A DNA stretch of 7,357 bases, taken from the NCBI GenBank assembly GCA_028822575.1, contig JAPKDN010000153.1:1-7357 (forward strand), given 5' to 3'. Made by a program: the position numbers and the translations under genes. How positions within the stretch are numbered: position 1 is the stretch's first letter; every line of letters begins with the position of its first letter. This stretch comes from Alphaproteobacteria bacterium. GTDB taxonomy: Bacteria; Pseudomonadota; Alphaproteobacteria; Thalassobaculales; Thalassobaculaceae. A model generated the notes under the pieces. It made no database searches. It saw only the letters and a list, made by a program, of their open reading frames with translations, and was not told where the DNA came from. Shown piece after piece: positions 6,161-7,357 of the stretch.

Positions 6161-7261
6161 ATGGCAGATATTTCATATGACGCAGCACCGGCGGTGAGAC
6201 GCGATGAGTTGATCTCCCAACATCGGCGTACATGGCAACATATTGCATCCCCCGGTAGCTGGTTAACCGGGGAACAGCGGGTCGCTGTCGCGGCAGAAAC
6301 ACGTCATGCCCACACCTGTACGTTCTGCAAAAACCGCAAGGAAGCGCTGTCGCCCTACGCGGTTAAGGGCACGCATGATCACCTGGGAGTTCTCCCGGAA
6401 ATCACCATTGATATGATCCACCGAATTGTGACGGATCCCGCTCGCCTAAGCCACGCTTGGTTTCAGACCTGCCTCGATGGCGGCCTTTCCGAAGAAGAAT
6501 ATGTTGAAACCCTCGCCGTCATTGCCTCAATCACCGTCATCGATACCTTTACCAAGGCCCTTGGCATGGCGCTCCATCCCCTCCCAAAAGCAATAGCGGG
6601 TGCACCGGGTAAGAAACGGCCCACCCGGGCCAGCCAGGGTGCAGCCTGGGTGTCCTGGATTGATAAGGCGGACGTGACGGACGATGATTCCAGGACGTTT
6701 GGGCCGAATGCCACAAATGTCCGCCGCGCATTAAGCCTGGTGCCCACGGACGCGCATCGTTTCATGGACCTCATGGCGGTTCACTACCTGCCGGAAAACG
6801 AGAAAAATGATTTCGATCGCGATACACGGGCAATCGACCGACAGCAGATAGAATTGATTGCGGGCCGGGTGTCGGCCATCAACCAGTGCGTCTATTGAAC
6901 GACCAGCCATAGCATGCTGCTCCGTGCGAGCAGTCAACATCGAGGTCAGACTGTAGATTTACAAAGCGTCATGGGTGCCGTCGACGGCGATGGCGGTGTT
7001 CCCGATGGCGGGCTTCTTGTGACATTCGCCGAGGCTGTGCTGGGCGACGACATTACTCTCCTGAACGATACCAGACAGGCACTGTCGGAGGCGCTTGGAG
7101 AGGCCGCGATGGTCGATTCTGCTGCGGTCGCGGCAGGGTTCAATGCCATTGACCGTGTCGCCGACGGAACAGGCATTCCCATTGACGAGGCACGCGTGAC
7201 CTCCACGGCGTCCCTGCGGCGAGATCTAGGGATTGACGGGTTTCCCTCGCGGCAGGTGTAG
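6161..7261 (+). CDS. AhpD-like alkylhydroperoxidase-related selenoprotein (in-frame TGA = Sec246)
   Basis: One 366-residue reading frame interrupted only by TGA at 6896-6898, read here as selenocysteine. Before the TGA the frame ends ELIAGRVSAINQCVY; after it comes TTSHSMLLRASS. Together this gives E231-X11-C243-X2-U246-X3-H250, the exact catalytic spacing of AhpD/carboxymuconolactone decarboxylase proteins (E118, C130, C133, H137 in M. tuberculosis AhpD), with Sec at the reactive second cysteine. The downstream part keeps the family's character (FAEAVLG at 289-295, FNAIDRVADGTGIPID at 327-342). The N-terminal half has another CxxC (C53-TF-C56) in a conserved-looking stretch ending GTHDH at 70-74. 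A thiol/selenol peroxidase or disulfide-reductase role in the cytoplasm is likely; the substrate and electron donor are unknown. There is no signal peptide. AAAGGA ends ten bases before the ATG. Translation needs SelA/B/C/D, which are not in the window. The alternative is a 245-residue truncated or broken gene, disfavoured because the frame, the motif and a SECIS-like hairpin are all preserved. Confidence 0.88.
6896..6934 (+). promoter_or_regulatory. Candidate bacterial SECIS element following the UGA codon
   Basis: Starting 17 bases after the TGA, CTGCTC (6917-6922) pairs perfectly with GAGCAG (6928-6933) around the loop CGTGC, and a G-U pair (6916/6934) extends the stem. The apical loop begins 24 bases after the UGA and has G as its second base, followed by U. 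This fits the known bacterial SECIS pattern recognised by SelB: a small stem-loop inside the coding region, loop about 16-37 bases from the UGA, with a G in the first two loop positions. The hairpin is inside the coding sequence and is translated. Confidence 0.7.
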
Positions 7262-7357
7262 ATTTCAGCCCGAGCATTAATGGCAGAGCCGCCCCCCTAG
7301 ATCTGCAATTGGTAACGGCATGGTAATTAATAAACTGCGAGTATTCCGCCGAATACC
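7262..7357. other. Downstream flank with an edge hairpin
   Basis: The last 96 bases show no supported gene. GTATTC (7341-7346) and GAATAC (7351-7356) are a perfect inverted repeat around CGCC and could be the stem of a terminator whose T-run lies beyond the edge. An ATG at 7320 stays open to the edge (MVINKLRVFRRI) but has no ribosome site and overlaps this hairpin, so I do not call it a gene. Confidence 0.4.

Noticed and set aside
5892..6302. 136-codon minus-strand frame crossing into the selenoprotein gene
   Set aside because: It overlaps the well-supported coding start on the opposite strand and shows no family motif or ribosome site.
6161..6898. Selenoprotein locus as a simple nonsense-mutated pseudogene
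   Set aside because: There are no other stops or frameshifts over 366 codons, the TGA is at the one catalytic position where Sec is expected, and a SECIS-like hairpin follows. A pseudogene remains possible only if the genome lacks the Sec machinery.
6914..7261. Separate 115-residue gene starting at ATG 6914
   Set aside because: It is in frame with the upstream gene through a single TGA, has no ribosome site of its own, and would lack the catalytic C243/U246 and H250. It is the C-terminal part of the selenoprotein.

Overview
The window is a piece of a Gram-negative bacterial genome, most likely an alphaproteobacterium. The evidence is moderately high GC with tightly packed overlapping genes, O-antigen type surface-sugar genes, and a short match to the 3' end of an initiator tRNA. 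The phylum and class are inferences from style and gene content, not from a marker gene.

Left part (1-5319, all minus strand): five genes read leftward as one compact operon. In transcription order they are a polytopic membrane protein (5319-3736), an extended-SDR nucleotide-sugar oxidoreductase (3739-2636), an FkbM-family methyltransferase (2639-1692), the PLP and [2Fe-2S] enzyme RfbH/E1 (1695-283), and the start of a family-2 glycosyltransferase (283-1, cut by the window edge). Every junction is a start/stop overlap of 1-4 bases, so translation is probably coupled. RfbH removes the C3 hydroxyl of CDP-4-keto-6-deoxyglucose. The set therefore points to synthesis, modification and transfer of a 3,6-dideoxyhexose, possibly methylated, on a surface polysaccharide. 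The earlier steps (glucose-1-phosphate cytidylyltransferase, CDP-glucose 4,6-dehydratase, E3 reductase) are not in view.

Middle part (5320-6160): about 840 bases with no convincing gene. The left half is AT-rich, carries two inverted repeats and presumably holds the operon promoter. At 5651-5707 there is a strong hairpin terminator next to a 13-base match to the 3' end of initiator tRNA, which may be the scar of an integrated element. Several perfect inverted repeats follow.

Right part (6161-7261, plus strand): this is the most interesting locus. Two apparently separate open frames, of 245 codons and then at least 120 codons, lie in one frame and are separated only by a single TGA. Read through, they form one 366-residue AhpD-like (carboxymuconolactone decarboxylase superfamily) protein. 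The TGA falls exactly on the reactive second cysteine of the E-X11-C-X2-C-X3-H catalytic motif, and a small hairpin with a GU-containing loop starts 17 bases after it. This is best read as a selenoprotein with a CxxU redox motif and a bacterial SECIS element, which ordinary gene callers would truncate or split.
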